DNA of 64,000 nt from Reticulitermes lucifugus (lineage: Eukaryota; Arthropoda; Insecta; Blattodea; Rhinotermitidae): contig JAKCWW010000892.1 in NCBI GenBank assembly GCA_026260175.1, forward strand, positions 9,799 to 73,798, written 5' to 3'. The notes below the pieces were generated by a model. The model was not told the origin of the DNA. It did not search any database and saw only the letters and a list, made by a program, of their open reading frames with translations. Within the stretch, counting starts at the first letter, position 1, and every line of letters starts with the position of its first letter. Positions 45,501-55,620 of the stretch are shown one piece after another. The translations under genes and the position numbers were made by a program.

Positions 45501-45659
45501 TTTCCTGACAAAACAAACATTTTTACGAAACTTTTGTGATAAAAAGGGGCCAATTTTTATACCAACACATACTACAGTGTAAAGTAGTTAATTTTCTGAA
45601 ACACGCACCTTTAAAGTTTTGGTGGGGGTGGAATATCTCTCTTCCCTTGGAGCATAAGT

Positions 45660-45860
45660 TAAAGTCTTATATCGCGGCTGAATCGGTAGCGCCCTATTTT
45701 AGTACTGGAGAGGTGCGACCCCTGTACCGATTGTGCTAGCTAAAGGTCTTCGTGATTTTTCTCAATCCCTTGAGGAAAATTACCGCTCCCTTCCACATTT
45801 TTCAAAATAATTTTTCAGTATCATTCGACGCTATACAGCCGGAGCAATTAAAAGTTTCTT
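45660..45860 (+). mobile_element. SINE-2 copy
   Basis: A tRNA-like head (GGCTGAATCGGTAGCGC and B-box-like AGGTGCGACCCC) is followed by GTCTTCGTGATTTTTCTCAATCCC (first 20 bases from 45748), GAGGAAAATTACCG and TTCGACGCTATACAGCC. The body is shared with 41330-41412 and differs from SINE-1 and SINE-3. Confidence 0.6.
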
Positions 45861-46959
45861 AAGCAAATTATAAATACTTCATTATGGTTAATAATGCCAG
45901 TAATAACATGTGCTTTTTTGGTCTTAATTCTTCAAAGCTTGGTGGTTATTGCATATACTACCACGCATAACTTTAAAAAATTCTGCATTTTGCTCATATA
46001 GTATACATAGTATACATATACGTACACGTTCCAAATGTTTCTCTCGATAAGCAGCGATATTTTTCTTGGAGATAATTAACCGGCGGTCTCTGTAATGGAG
46101 AAGCTATGTGTTTACCGTAACGTAAAAGCTGGAATTTTAAATATAATTTAAATTATTATCACGCTACAAATCCTAAGCACACATCTCTTTGTTACTTCCT
46201 TTCTCCATTACTGACACATAGCACTTACTTCTTAAAATGTAATTGAAACAGGATGTTCTTCAAAGAACATGACCCAACCATGCAGATGTGTGAGTTCTTG
46301 TAAAGCTGTGTACTACATATGACATAAAAAATCCAAGTTAAAGCACGGAGTCTGAAGCAGGTTGATTGTAGTACCCAGCAGGTGACAATTCCAGTTCTCG
46401 CTTTGTTCAGCCATAATTCAAGAGAAACCCAGCCAGTGGTAATGAGCTCGCATTGTCGTCACCTGGTCCAGACAGCCTCCGGCTGCCGCATCAGGCTGCA
46501 GCAAGCGAGCATCGGCCGATGATTCAGTTATGTTAATAGCTGCTAACTGCCCATGATTGAAAAAAAAATGTAAGGTCGTGTTTCCTTATGCATCTTGCTT
46601 CTAACCGACTTCTAAAGGACAGCAAGTGTCTGTCGTACATTCTAGTGTATAAGATTTTGTAATTCAGATTTAGGAAGGAAGCAAACACTGATTGATGCTT
46701 ATTGAGAACAAAGAACTGGTAAGAATATTCGAATAGAAAAAAAAGTCACATAAAAACAGCCTCACACATTGTAGCCTTAAACAATTCTAAAAGTAACATA
46801 GTGAACAACAATACATAAACGCAATGTCAATGCACAGGACTGAGATGAGAAATGAGAAGACTGCAAAGAACGTTCGTGTGCTTGTCCGTGAAAATTAAAT
46901 CCAAGGCTGAAAAGTGGAATTATCTTGGAAATCTTTATTCTTCATGCATGACTCAACTG
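45861..46959. other. No supportable feature
   Basis: AT-rich apart from a GC-richer patch at 46440-46510. No repeat relation was seen. Confidence 0.4.
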
Positions 46960-47050
46960 CTGAAGATGAGGTGCTACTGTCCTTCGAAACATCGGGAACC
47001 GCTCATCCAGCGACGTAGCGTCACATTCGAAAACACCGGACTCCTCACTT
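46955..47050 (+). repeat. Family B half copy
   Basis: CTGAAGA (46965-46971), an extra T, GAGG...CCTTC, then GAAACATCGGG form a decayed hammerhead-like motif. CAGCGACGTAGCGTCACATTCG and ACTCCTCAC follow as the family B terminus. No left arm is seen. Confidence 0.6.
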
Positions 47051-47319
47051 TTGAATTAATTCGTTAATATTCCCTCCCGACTTATTTTTGTATTCCTTTA
47101 CGTATGTTATAACCGTACATTATATCCCTTAATACATACTATTATTATAACTTCTCTGGTATATGCCAGTAAGCAGGCTGGTGCTGACTAATTAGAAAGG
47201 CGTGGGTAGGCGCGGTCTGTCTTGTGGAGACATCTGTGGCGAGTAGAACTTTGTTTGATGAGTGAAGTCAGCCAGCGTGTGTTGACATACCGAAATACGC
47301 GTAAAATTTTAGCATTGAC

Positions 47320-47490
47320 GTGTAAATGGAAGAAACCAACTGGAAAACTCACAAGTAGATGTAAAGACAATATTAAACTCGATGCTATACTTGTTTAAGT
47401 AGGTTTTCATGGTACAGACTGGGTTCATTTGGCGCAGAACAGGGAAAAATTCCAAGTTGTTCTGAACACGGTAACAAAATGTAAAATTTG
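47320..47490 (+). mobile_element. LINE-A 3' fragment (sense)
   Basis: The plus translation contains K-P-T-G-K-L-T-S-R-C-K-D-N-I-K-L-D, one stop, then G-T-D-W-V-H-L-A-Q-N-R-E-K-F-Q-V-V-L-N-T-V. This is the clearest run of the LINE-A D-W-I-x-L-A-Q-D-R block. Two minus-strand frames here are shadows. Confidence 0.75.
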
Positions 47491-48684
47491 CAAAGAACGG
47501 CAATAAGCGTTTCGTGTAGGCAAGTGGCTATGGACTTCAAAAAGACTGCATGGAGATAAATGACAGAGTTGAATATTTAATATAACTAAATGCAAGTACT
47601 TACATCGCTGTGTCCCAAATAATATTACATGCATTGAACCGAAAGCCATGCTCAATTTCATTACAGGCACAACGACAATGAACACCTAAAATATCTTGAC
47701 TGATTTGTAATAAAACCAAAATGAAACCAAATTACTCACATACACAACCATGCAGCGACGCTGCTATGGTCAGGAATAAGAACTGAAACCATAATTTATA
47801 AAAACAAATCCAAACAGAATTTAGCAAGATGTTGCTTACATCGCAACCACCCGAATGTTCCAGCACAGGACATAAACTAAAAGCTCAAGAAGAAGGAAAA
47901 GTGTTTGTCTCTTTTCCGTATATTAGAAATATAATAATATAATATACGAGTAATTAACGATAATGTCCGAACTTTCCACGTTTAACTAAGTAATGACTTT
48001 TTGTACAACACCAGACACACAATAATCCTAGGAAGAAGAGCTCGTAGGCATTTTATAGGTAAGACGAATTACGGAGAGTGTTATATAAACCACTGTCCCG
48101 AATTCTTTCCAATTCCCAGACTTTCATCATTTCCTACGTTATATACCCTCTGCGCAGTATTTAAGTGTCCCAGCAAACTGCTAATTAATTCAATGTTAGG
48201 GAAGGTGTACGTTCAGCATCGAACATTCGATGCAGTTTGTCAATGTAACAAACAGTTCCTTTGGACATAACGTTCTGCCTTCGGTCCGTCACTCACTCGA
48301 CTACACTTTATCATGAACTGCAACAGCTGTTACTTGTGCATGAATACAGCTTTTGTTTTCTAGGAATAAAAGAAAAAATTGTTTGATGCTTTCAAAAAAC
48401 CTAGTCTGATGTTTCTAAGAAGAAAAAGTGAGTGATGGACGCCGGCATTCCACCTGCCTGCCAGCCGGAACAAATTCAAGTGCTGTGTTTGCGTTACTCC
48501 GCTTTGTTCTCATGTCACATACATATTGTTGTAAAGTTTACAATCTAGAAATTTGTTTTCCTTTGCGCTGGAAGCACATAGGAAATTGCAAACAGTGTAC
48601 TCTGTGGCTCAGTACGCTCTTTATTTTCTGAGTGTGACATGTTTTCACGGTAACGCGTAAAAGTAATTTCATTCACGTCCAGCC

Positions 48685-49345
48685 TTCCTGCACAAATTTT
48701 CACGTAACTCGTGAATGCTCAACAGCGTTGCGTGCAGATCTCCTTTACCGAATTATACGCAGATCGGAAAATAAATGTGGAAAACAGGGATAGAATTTCA
48801 TGTAGCCCCTGTATGAAGCATAGCACCCACTGCCCCGATTTTCACAAAACTCACAGTCACATTTTCTGCTCCGTATTTTACCCATGTCGGATAAAAAAGC
48901 AGAAAATACGGGTGAAACTTTATTTACGTCGTCAGTAAAATATGGCTGTCACTGCAGTAAATTTTCGTAAAGTGGACAACAGTATTATGCGAAGATCTCC
49001 TGCACCGAACGTCACCCAAATCGGTCAAGAAATGTGGAAGGTATACTATAAATTCATTAAAGACTTCATCATCATTCTCTAAAGATTAAGCCTTGTCGCT
49101 GCAACCATAGATGTCTGTCTTGTGCCAATCTCTTCATTTCGGCGTAGGAGTTGCAAAAGAGTTCCTTCATCAGAAAGACTTAACCTAAATTATGACCGTC
49201 ACTAAGCCTATTTTCACGAAATTTACCTTCGCTCGACAACCTTTTGTAAAACAAATCTTACACCGTATTGCACGAAAATCCGACAAACGTTTTAGTCACT
49301 GATGCCATGTACCAGGCAGAAAAACAGCAAGATAAGACAGACGGA
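48685..49345 (+). repeat. Degenerate tandem module (about 230-260 bases)
   Basis: GCAGATCTCCTTTACCGAA (48734) with ATCGG and AAATGTGGA recurs at 48990 (GAAGATCTCCTGCACCGAA, ATCGG, AAATGTGGA), 258 bases on. A third, weaker version begins near 49206 (TATTTTCACGAAATTTACC, TTACACCG). The block ends in AGACAGACGGACAGACG. It is probably related to the GTTCAG-type module. Confidence 0.5.
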
Positions 49346-49728
49346 CAGACGAAAGGACGTGCTATCCACATAAGCTAATACTTCGTAAAGAACGCCTAAA
49401 ATGAACGCTCACTGCAGAGTCAAGTATGTCTCTGTGTACTTGAGAACACCTATCTGAAGTTACGAAACGGGAAAATAGTGTGGCAGTTACGGTGTTTTCA
49501 TCCCCCTTTGTTTTAATAGCCATTAAACTCTAACAGTGACAAAACAGTTTACTGGCCATGAAGTGTGTCATTCTTATCTACAAGTTTCGGTCCACCGTGC
49601 GTCGCAAGTTACGATTGACATGCGCGCACAACAATGCGACAGTCTTCATGTAAAGCGTCACTTACTGTTATACAAAATTACCAAATTGACAGTTCATCGA
49701 GATGTGTTACTGAAAAGTGGCGAGTATG

Positions 49729-49800
49729 AAGTTTCATGAAAATCTGTTCAGCGATTCTCGGGTTGTTGCATGCTCACGGACGGATTTACTGATACATAAG
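49729..49800 (+). repeat. Interspersed motif GTTCAG-type (copy 2)
   Basis: GAAGTTTCATGAAAATCTGT, TCAGCGATTCTCGGGTTGTT and GCTCACGGACGGATTTACTG follow the arrangement described for 31570-31640. The element type is unknown. Confidence 0.5.
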
Positions 49801-50225
49801 GAAAGACAAGAAGCCCATTTTTGCACCTAATTTTTTCGAAATGCATCATTACGATGACACAATGTATATTTAGCATATTTAGTTCTGAAATTGCTAATCA
49901 GATCATTATATCGTAATTAATCTCCCTAATTTTTATTCAATTATTGGGTACTTATATTTTTACAATATATGAAACGTTTACTGTATATAAGCTACAAGAC
50001 TTACTAAGATATTTACTAACCACAAAGTGAATGCATTTACTTCATATCACTATTAATGATCATTTATTCAAGCTTCAGTTAAAGCATTTAAATGTATTTA
50101 ATGTACAGAACTCCCAAACACAATAATGCACTAAGACATAACACTTCATCGTACACGAACGCAACTCTGTGTGTACTTTATGATTATATGTGTAGCTTAT
50201 ATTCAAACACGTGTATGAATATTAG

Positions 50226-50302
50226 AGTCTTGTGGAATGAGACTCCATTTAGTTTCAAAACTACTTAATGCATGGCGTCAAATCCCACAAGACCAAAAGA
50301 TT
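50226..50302. repeat. Minimal family B palindrome
   Basis: GTCTTGTGGAATGAGACTCC and TTTAGTTT are the inverted counterparts of AAACTA, GGCGTCAAATCCCACAAGAC. The arms are joined almost directly, without a hammerhead-like motif, as in the copy at 50515. Confidence 0.6.
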
Positions 50303-50324
50303 CAGACAGTTGATTCAACGCCGA

Positions 50325-50760
50325 GAGAACAGTAATTACACAAACTAACTAAATGCCTAATTAACTAACTCCATACAACAGAGACCCTCCTGAGAATAAC
50401 AGTCGTTCACCTAGCCAACAAACACCACGCACAGTACTGAACTAGAATGTTCGCTGCCGCCTTCGCAAGAGCCCGCCACTCGTTCCTGCTCTGAACGAAA
50501 TGAACCCAGTCCACGAAATCTGTGGTCTTCTGGGTAATTACACGGCGTCGTGTGGTAAATAATTACCACACGACGCCGTGTAATTACCCAGAAGACCACA
50601 GATTTCATCAACATCGCGGCGGAAGCCTGAAATCAACCCAGTCCACATTCTCCCATCCTACTTATTTAAGGTACACGTAGTATTATTCTCCATCTACACT
50701 TAACGTGCTTCAAGCAGTACCTTTCCTTCCACCACAACCTTACGTAAATCTGATCGCCCT
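50325..50760 (-). mobile_element. LINE-A copy split by a palindrome
   Basis: Low side: CTAATTAACTAACTCCATAC, AGACCCTCCTGAGAA, TCACCTAGCC as in other LINE-A 3' ends. Then GCCGCCTTCGCAAGAGCCCG, CTGCTCTGAACGAAATGAAC (antisense of the L-A-Q-D-R region). After the insert ACATTCTCCCATCCTACTTA, TAGTATTATTCTCCATCTAC continues into the N-I-K-M-D-L block. Confidence 0.7.
50515..50634. mobile_element. Palindromic family B insertion with 12-base TSD
   Basis: Perfect 44-base arms (50515-50558 and 50563-50606) flank a four-base loop ATAA. A 28-base tail to 50634 ends GCGGCGGAAGCCTGAAATC. The whole unit is bracketed by AACCCAGTCCAC at 50503-50514 and 50635-50646 and interrupts LINE-A. The left side lacks the outer end present on the right, so the copy is 5' truncated. 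Perfect arms imply a recent event. The minus frame of 67 codons is this palindrome. Confidence 0.95.
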
Positions 50761-51939
50761 TCATTTAAACATCCTAATACTGACAAACAGTACACGTCAT
50801 GAAGGTCATTTTTATGCAATTTTCTCCAGCCTTATGAAATTATGTGATTATTTCTGTTGTAGTTAACAAAGCTTGCAATAAATGCTAAGATTATAAGGAA
50901 TAATCATAAAATGATTAGCGAATTCATGAATTAGAATATGTACTAATGCATATATTAAATATTTCACTTTATTTAACGTTTTAATAACTTACACACGTAC
51001 TTTATATTGCCCAATGATCGGTGTTAGTGGATGATAAATTGTAAACTATGTAGAAAGAAACATGATTGACCTAATCTAAGAAATTACCCCGACATTTGCC
51101 TGTAAGTACTAAGGAAGGACATGATAATCCTCTATCATAATCATCTGTTTTCCAGCCGACATTAACAAACAGCGAACGTTCAGAATACACGTTGGAAGCC
51201 TTTGAGTACTTTTGTTGAAAATAAATTACTAATAAAATTTTAAACATCTTAAAAGAAATTAAAGAATAACTCGTAAAACAAAGTTCTTGTCTTTTACATT
51301 ATTTATTACTGACCGTCGCGTGGAAGACAAAACTCCAAACTCGGTAATAACAATACCCAGCATTTAATAAGTATCTCAGTTTGTACCGTCCACCTTCCAA
51401 CTCAAACTGCCTTCCCTAAAACTTTTTCTTCTTTTTTCTCCTCTTCCCTCCTAGATATTTTAAGTTGCCTCAGTTTTCCTACCACAGTTACTAGGTAATC
51501 TGCGCACATTACATAGTTTCACAGTATGCGTATATAAATCCGGTCAAGAAACTTTAAAGTACTCAATATAACCGATGAATGAAACGTGGAAAGAACCGAA
51601 GTGCGAAAATAAAATATTTAGTTTATCTGCTGTTGATCGAAACAATTTTTGTTTGCAAGACATCCATCAAGTTCGTTTTCAAACCCAAACATTCAAGATG
51701 AAGTGAATATGTATTACTACAACATGTCCATTTCTACTCTAATTCGGAGTTAACGTACTTTGACCTACAACCACCGCCTTTAACCTAGTAGCAGAAAGAG
51801 TGAAATGCGAACAAAACTTGTATAAGTACAAGTTGAAGGCTGCAGAGGTCAGCATGTTACAGGAAACGTGCAAACGTGTGCACCAGTATAAACAAGCAGG
51901 GGCACGCAACTTTACTTTTAGCGTGTTTTATAATCATAA
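50761..51939. other. No supportable feature
   Basis: AT-rich; a pyrimidine-rich patch TTTTTCTTCTTTTTTCTCCT lies at 51422-51441. No gene is seen. Confidence 0.4.
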
Positions 51940-52140
51940 TAATGACTAAGGGAATGGATGGTTACTGGGTGTGTGGTTGATTGGTTACTGACTGAGTGAC
52001 TGAATCGCTTACATAATTAATGAAGGACTGGATGACTGGCTGACTGGTTATCTGATATATCGACTGACTGAATAATGGTTTGAATGACTGCCTGGATATC
52101 TGACATATAGGTTGACTGGCTGCTTGACTGACTAATCGAG
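51940..52140 (+). repeat. Degenerate GACT/TGGT tetranucleotide array
   Basis: Repeated GACTGACTG, TGACTGGC, GGTTACTG and ATCTGAYATAT units over about 200 bases. Larger 60-70 base periodicity is suggested by GGTTATCTGATATAT (52045) and GGATATCTGACATAT (52093). Confidence 0.75.
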
Positions 52141-52286
52141 GTGCCGTCAGCTATTATGGTCCAGTATTGAGCTTCCTGAAAAAGAATTTGGAAATTCTTA
52201 TTTCGTGCTTTATACTCTAATTAATATTGTATTATTAAACCAACAAATGCACACACAGCATATAAATCGTACAGTTTTTATAAATC

Positions 52287-52326
52287 CTCCGACATGTTTC
52301 GGTGCTATATCACTATCCTCAGGGAG
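52287..52326 (-). ncRNA. Hammerhead-like motif with intact core, left arm
   Basis: Minus strand: stem I CTCC (52326 to 52323) pairs with GGAG (52290 to 52287). Core CTGAGGA (52322 to 52316) is intact. One extra T follows, then AGTG...CAC(C) with three pairs, GAAA (52300 to 52297) and CATGTC. All core nucleotides are present, so of the copies here it is among the likeliest to retain activity, apart from the extra base and weak stem II. Confidence 0.6.
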
Positions 52327-52424
52327 TTGACATACCAAGTCCTCTAAAGCCCGTTTAAAATCTACATTCATTATGACAGCAATTTGTATATTTTAACGGG
52401 TGTTTAGACGACTTGGTATATTAA

Positions 52425-52464
52425 CTACCTGAGGATAGTGTCATAGCACTGAAACATGTCGGAG
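52425..52464 (+). ncRNA. Hammerhead-like motif with intact core, right arm
   Basis: CTGAGGA (52429-52435), extra T, AGTG (52437-52440) pairing with CACT (52447-52450), GAAACATGTC (52451-52460). Stem I CTAC/GGAG has three of four pairs. Stem II differs from the left arm at one base and here pairs perfectly. Confidence 0.6.
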
Positions 52465-52528
52465 GATTTATAAAAACTGTACGATTGTATATGCAGCGTG
52501 TGCATTTGTTGGTTTAATAATGCAATAC

Positions 52529-54004
52529 AAATCCTGAAAAGAACTCTAAAATTCAAAAACATTCTCCTTCAGTGTGGCGCATTTTGAGCAGCCGAGAACT
52601 GTATATTGTGGTTTTAATTTATATGTTTGACTATTATATTTGACTACAGTTCTGACATATACGACTGAAGATGTGAGTTCTCTCTCCAGATATTTCGCTC
52701 ATATTTGTATATAATCTTTCATTATCAAATGGCACGCATATGAAACCTCTCTCAAATCATTCCTTGTTCTGACCAAACGAGAAATTACTTTTCAAAACCC
52801 TTTCGAATTACTGTTCAAGAGGACGAAAAGTAATCAGTGAAATCGACAAACGTTGGACTGAATCCACAACAGCGCTGTATTCTATCGTTTATACGCAGAG
52901 GGAGGTGATTTCATTCCTGCGATGACACATTCAGGAGCTAAAATATTACTAGTACAAAGGCCCGTTCATTTTATTATGGGACCGGCTTCGTGCAGTATCT
53001 TTCAGTCGGGTTTAAATCCTTGTTGGCAGATTCGAATGGGATGAGATCGGCGCAATATATAAACTCACATTAGGAACATAAGAAGAGCATAAAAATGTAA
53101 TCACAAAAATTCACGAAAACAGAAGACTTCGGACACATAGGCACAAACACATGATATTAAAGAGGATGTTGATCAGTACGGTGACTAGCAATGGTCCTGA
53201 CGACCGGAGAACCGGAGTTTGATTTCAAGCAGGGAATCTCTTCTCGTCTCTACACGATGCAGCCTCCTGTCCAATGGCTAACTGTGCTTTTGCCTCTACG
53301 GGAAAGGGAGCGAGGCGTGAAGCTGATATGGCTTCATCTGGTGCCCAAATTAAAAAATTTGTAGTGATATATCTCCGTTCTCGCATTGCACTGTGCTTAA
53401 TTAAGCCCGGAAACAAATTTATTATTACTGTACAAAAACAGTTTGTAAAAGAGCGGGATTCTGCAAACACGGCAAGGAAACTTGGGTATTTCACGAAAGG
53501 CAGAAACGTTGTGAACATGTATATGTAACTATATAGAAATTCCCTGCACCGTGAAGTTCAGGTTAAAGCAGAAACTTCACGAAGCGCATGAAATGCGCTA
53601 AATACACGTCGCATGCAAACATGGCCCTCCAACCTCAGAGTAGTGTGTTTTGTTCAGATGGAAACAGGTTCTGTGCATGCCCTTCCTTGCGAAAGGATCA
53701 GCACGTAACAAATCTAAAGTCGCTAATTAATAGATATATACACAAATTGGCAAATTAACTGAATAATGTTTTTTAATTTAATTGCTTCTCTTCCACAGAT
53801 GTAGGTGTGCTTAAATGTATATGATTACTTGAAACAAGATGGACTTTCAACAGTTAAACGTCGAAGCTTAGTGTGAAAATTCTGTGCACAATTCTCACGT
53901 GAATAGTATCACCTATAAGCTATATGGGCAATCAATTAGATATCACTACATTACAACTGACATTATCATGCGTTCCGTGGACCTCCTACCATGCTGAAGA
54001 TTGC
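52529..54004. other. No supportable gene
   Basis: Two overlapping frames of opposite strand at 53225-53528 (97 and 84 codons) are moderately GC-rich but unassigned. Confidence 0.4.
53175..53240 (+). repeat. Possible SINE head
   Basis: GTGACTAGCAATGGTCCTGACG and GGAGTTTGATTTCAAGCAGG resemble a tRNA-derived A/B box pair. No SINE body I know from this window follows. Confidence 0.3.
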
Positions 54005-54180
54005 TTCCTTCTGTGATATGACCCCGTGTAGTTTCATATGTAGGTACGGACTTTTCGGAACATCCTGCTCCATTCTTAGGATGGAAGATTCCTCTTCTCC
54101 CTGAAGATGAAGACAGCAGGATTCTCTAAAATTTAGTGTCTGACTACCAAACTACATTACGTTACATTCCATCAAACAGT
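54005..54180. repeat. Palindrome family B copy
   Basis: Left end CTTCTGTGATATGACCCCGT (54013) and GTAGGTACGGAC, right end CTACCAAACTACATTACG with ACATTCCATCAAAC. The left arm on the minus strand keeps GGAGCAGGATGTTCCGAAAAGTCCG. The right arm has CTGAAGA (54095-54101), an extra T and GAAGACAGCAGGATTCTC. Both hammerhead-like motifs are decayed. Confidence 0.6.
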
Positions 54181-54369
54181 AGTTTTAATATGTCGACTAT
54201 TCTCTGAATATGGAAGCAGCAGCAGCCATATACTTCGTTAGAGAGTTTTGGGATTGCTACTTCAACCCACGGGTCAGAATTGTAACACGCTGAGGGAGAA
54301 CGGTATGGATGTAGGAACGTAGGAATGTGATAGGGGCTGGGAGGGAAACAATAGGGAGCCAATTAGAGG

Positions 54370-54750
54370 CAGTGGCCCTTAAAAGGGCTGTTTTGTAAGT
54401 GTAGAGGAGAGTGGGTAAGAGAGAAAAGACGTATAAAATAAAATTGGAGAAATAAGACTAAAAACAAAGAAATGAAAGAAAGATATATTAGAAACCAGTG
54501 GCCATTAAAATGGCTGTTTTGTAACCGTGGCGGGTGACAGAGGGAAAAGCAGACATAACAAAATTCGAAAAAATAAAATAATATAGGTAAATAAAACTAA
54601 AAGGATAGGAGGACAAATATAGCAGGAAACAGTAACCATCAAAAAAAGCGATTTTCCATGTGCAGATGAAAGGGAGTATGAGGAAAGACAATGTGAAATT
54701 GAAAACATAGAGAATAAAGGTAAAAAAGACAGGAAATATACGTATAACGT
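54370..54750 (+). repeat. Three tandem copies of a 126-134 base unit
   Basis: Units start at 54370 (CAGTGGCCCTTAAAAGGGCT), 54496 (CAGTGGCCATTAAAATGGCT) and 54630 (CAGTAACCATCAAAAAAAGC). Each continues with GTTTTGTAA-like sequence, a GAGAGNGAGTANGAG block, GACATATAAAATT-like sequence and an A-rich end with AGGAAATAT. In the first two, GGCC(C/A)TTAAAA(G/T)GGCT is an internal inverted repeat whose base change is compensated on the other side. Confidence 0.85.
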
Positions 54751-55125
54751 AACAGTGAGGCGCGTTTGTGTAATCATTGTTGCCATGGATAAGTATTGCA
54801 TATTATGAGTGTCTGTCTGTAACCTTAGTTACCCAGCTTACCAAACGCATGCGCCTTATTGTATTGTCATCTGTGGCGTGTCTGACTCTTACCATTTTTT
54901 TCACATTTTTTCGTAAATGGCACGATTTTCGAAAAAAAAAGTATTGAATATAAAATGCGTGTTTTGATTTTCTCCACAACTTTTTGTCTGAAACATTTCT
55001 CGTTCTAAAAAGAATTCAGAGAGACATTATCACAAATGTCCATAGGCCTTCATGTAATGTAACATTTATTCTTGTCAGATTTTAATGAAACTTCAACTGA
55101 CTCGACAGATTTTCGAAAAATCCTC

Positions 55126-55200
55126 AATAACAAATTTCATAATTCGTTCAGTGGCAGCCGAGTTGTTTCATGCGGAGAGGAGGACAGACAGACATGATGA
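55126..55200 (+). repeat. Interspersed motif GTTCAG-type (copy 3)
   Basis: ACAAATTTCATAATTCGTTC, AGTGGCAGCCGAGTTGTTTC and GGACAGACAGACATGATG. It shares the ordered blocks with 31570 and 49729 and has the GACAGAC end. Confidence 0.45.
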
Positions 55201-55339
55201 AACTAATAGTCGCTTTTCGCAATTTTGCGAAGGCGCCCAAAAATTAAAAGAAATTTGGGGAAAAAACGTAGCACGTCACAGTGGTTATTGTAAGGGTAAG
55301 TACTAAGAAATAAATATGGGCGGAAGGAAGAGAGGTGAA

Positions 55340-55620
55340 TGACGGAGGCAAGGACACATGTAGCAGAGTCTTTGAGAAGCATACAGTTCCTCAGCTATTC
55401 TACAAATTAGGCTCATTTTCTGGAACTCCATGCTTCACTATCACTTTCACAACAGCAAAAACACTGTCCTTATCCTGAGCCAAATAAAATCGTAAATCGG
55501 GGTTACGCTCTCAAATCCTATTTTCTGAAGAACCATTTAACATTATCCACCCAGCTACGACTATATCTTCCAAGAGGCGTCTTTCCTTAACGTTCCCGCC
55601 CCCCCTAAAGTTTTCTATAT
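55340..55620 (-). mobile_element. LINE-A 3' fragment
   Basis: Plus order: ACATGTAGCAGAGTCTTTGAG, CTCAGCTATTC, TTCTGGAACTCC, CTTATCCTGAGCC, CATTTAACATTATCCACCCA, then CTTCCAAGAGGCGTCTTTCC. The complement gives G-R-Y-S-R-S-W-V-D-N-V-K-W, matching G-R-P-R-R-R-W-E-D-N-I-K-M. Confidence 0.7.

Larger units (their letters stand above)
47491..50225. other. No host gene outside listed repeats
   Basis: AT-rich. 49078-49160 on the minus strand reads E-M-K-R-L-A-Q-D-R-H-L-W-L-Q-R-Q, echoing the LINE L-A-Q-D-R block, but in a different context and too short to assign. Confidence 0.4.
52224..52528. repeat. Long inverted repeat of family A, hammerhead-like motif in each arm
   Basis: Left arm 52224-52366 and right arm 52382-52528 are complementary along their whole length with roughly one mismatch per ten bases, around a loop of about 15. 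Both outer ends carry AACCAACAAATGCACAC or its complement. The inner arms share ACCAAGTC and CCCGTTTAAAAT/ATTTTAACGGG. Each arm holds a hammerhead-like motif reading outward. Confidence 0.93.
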
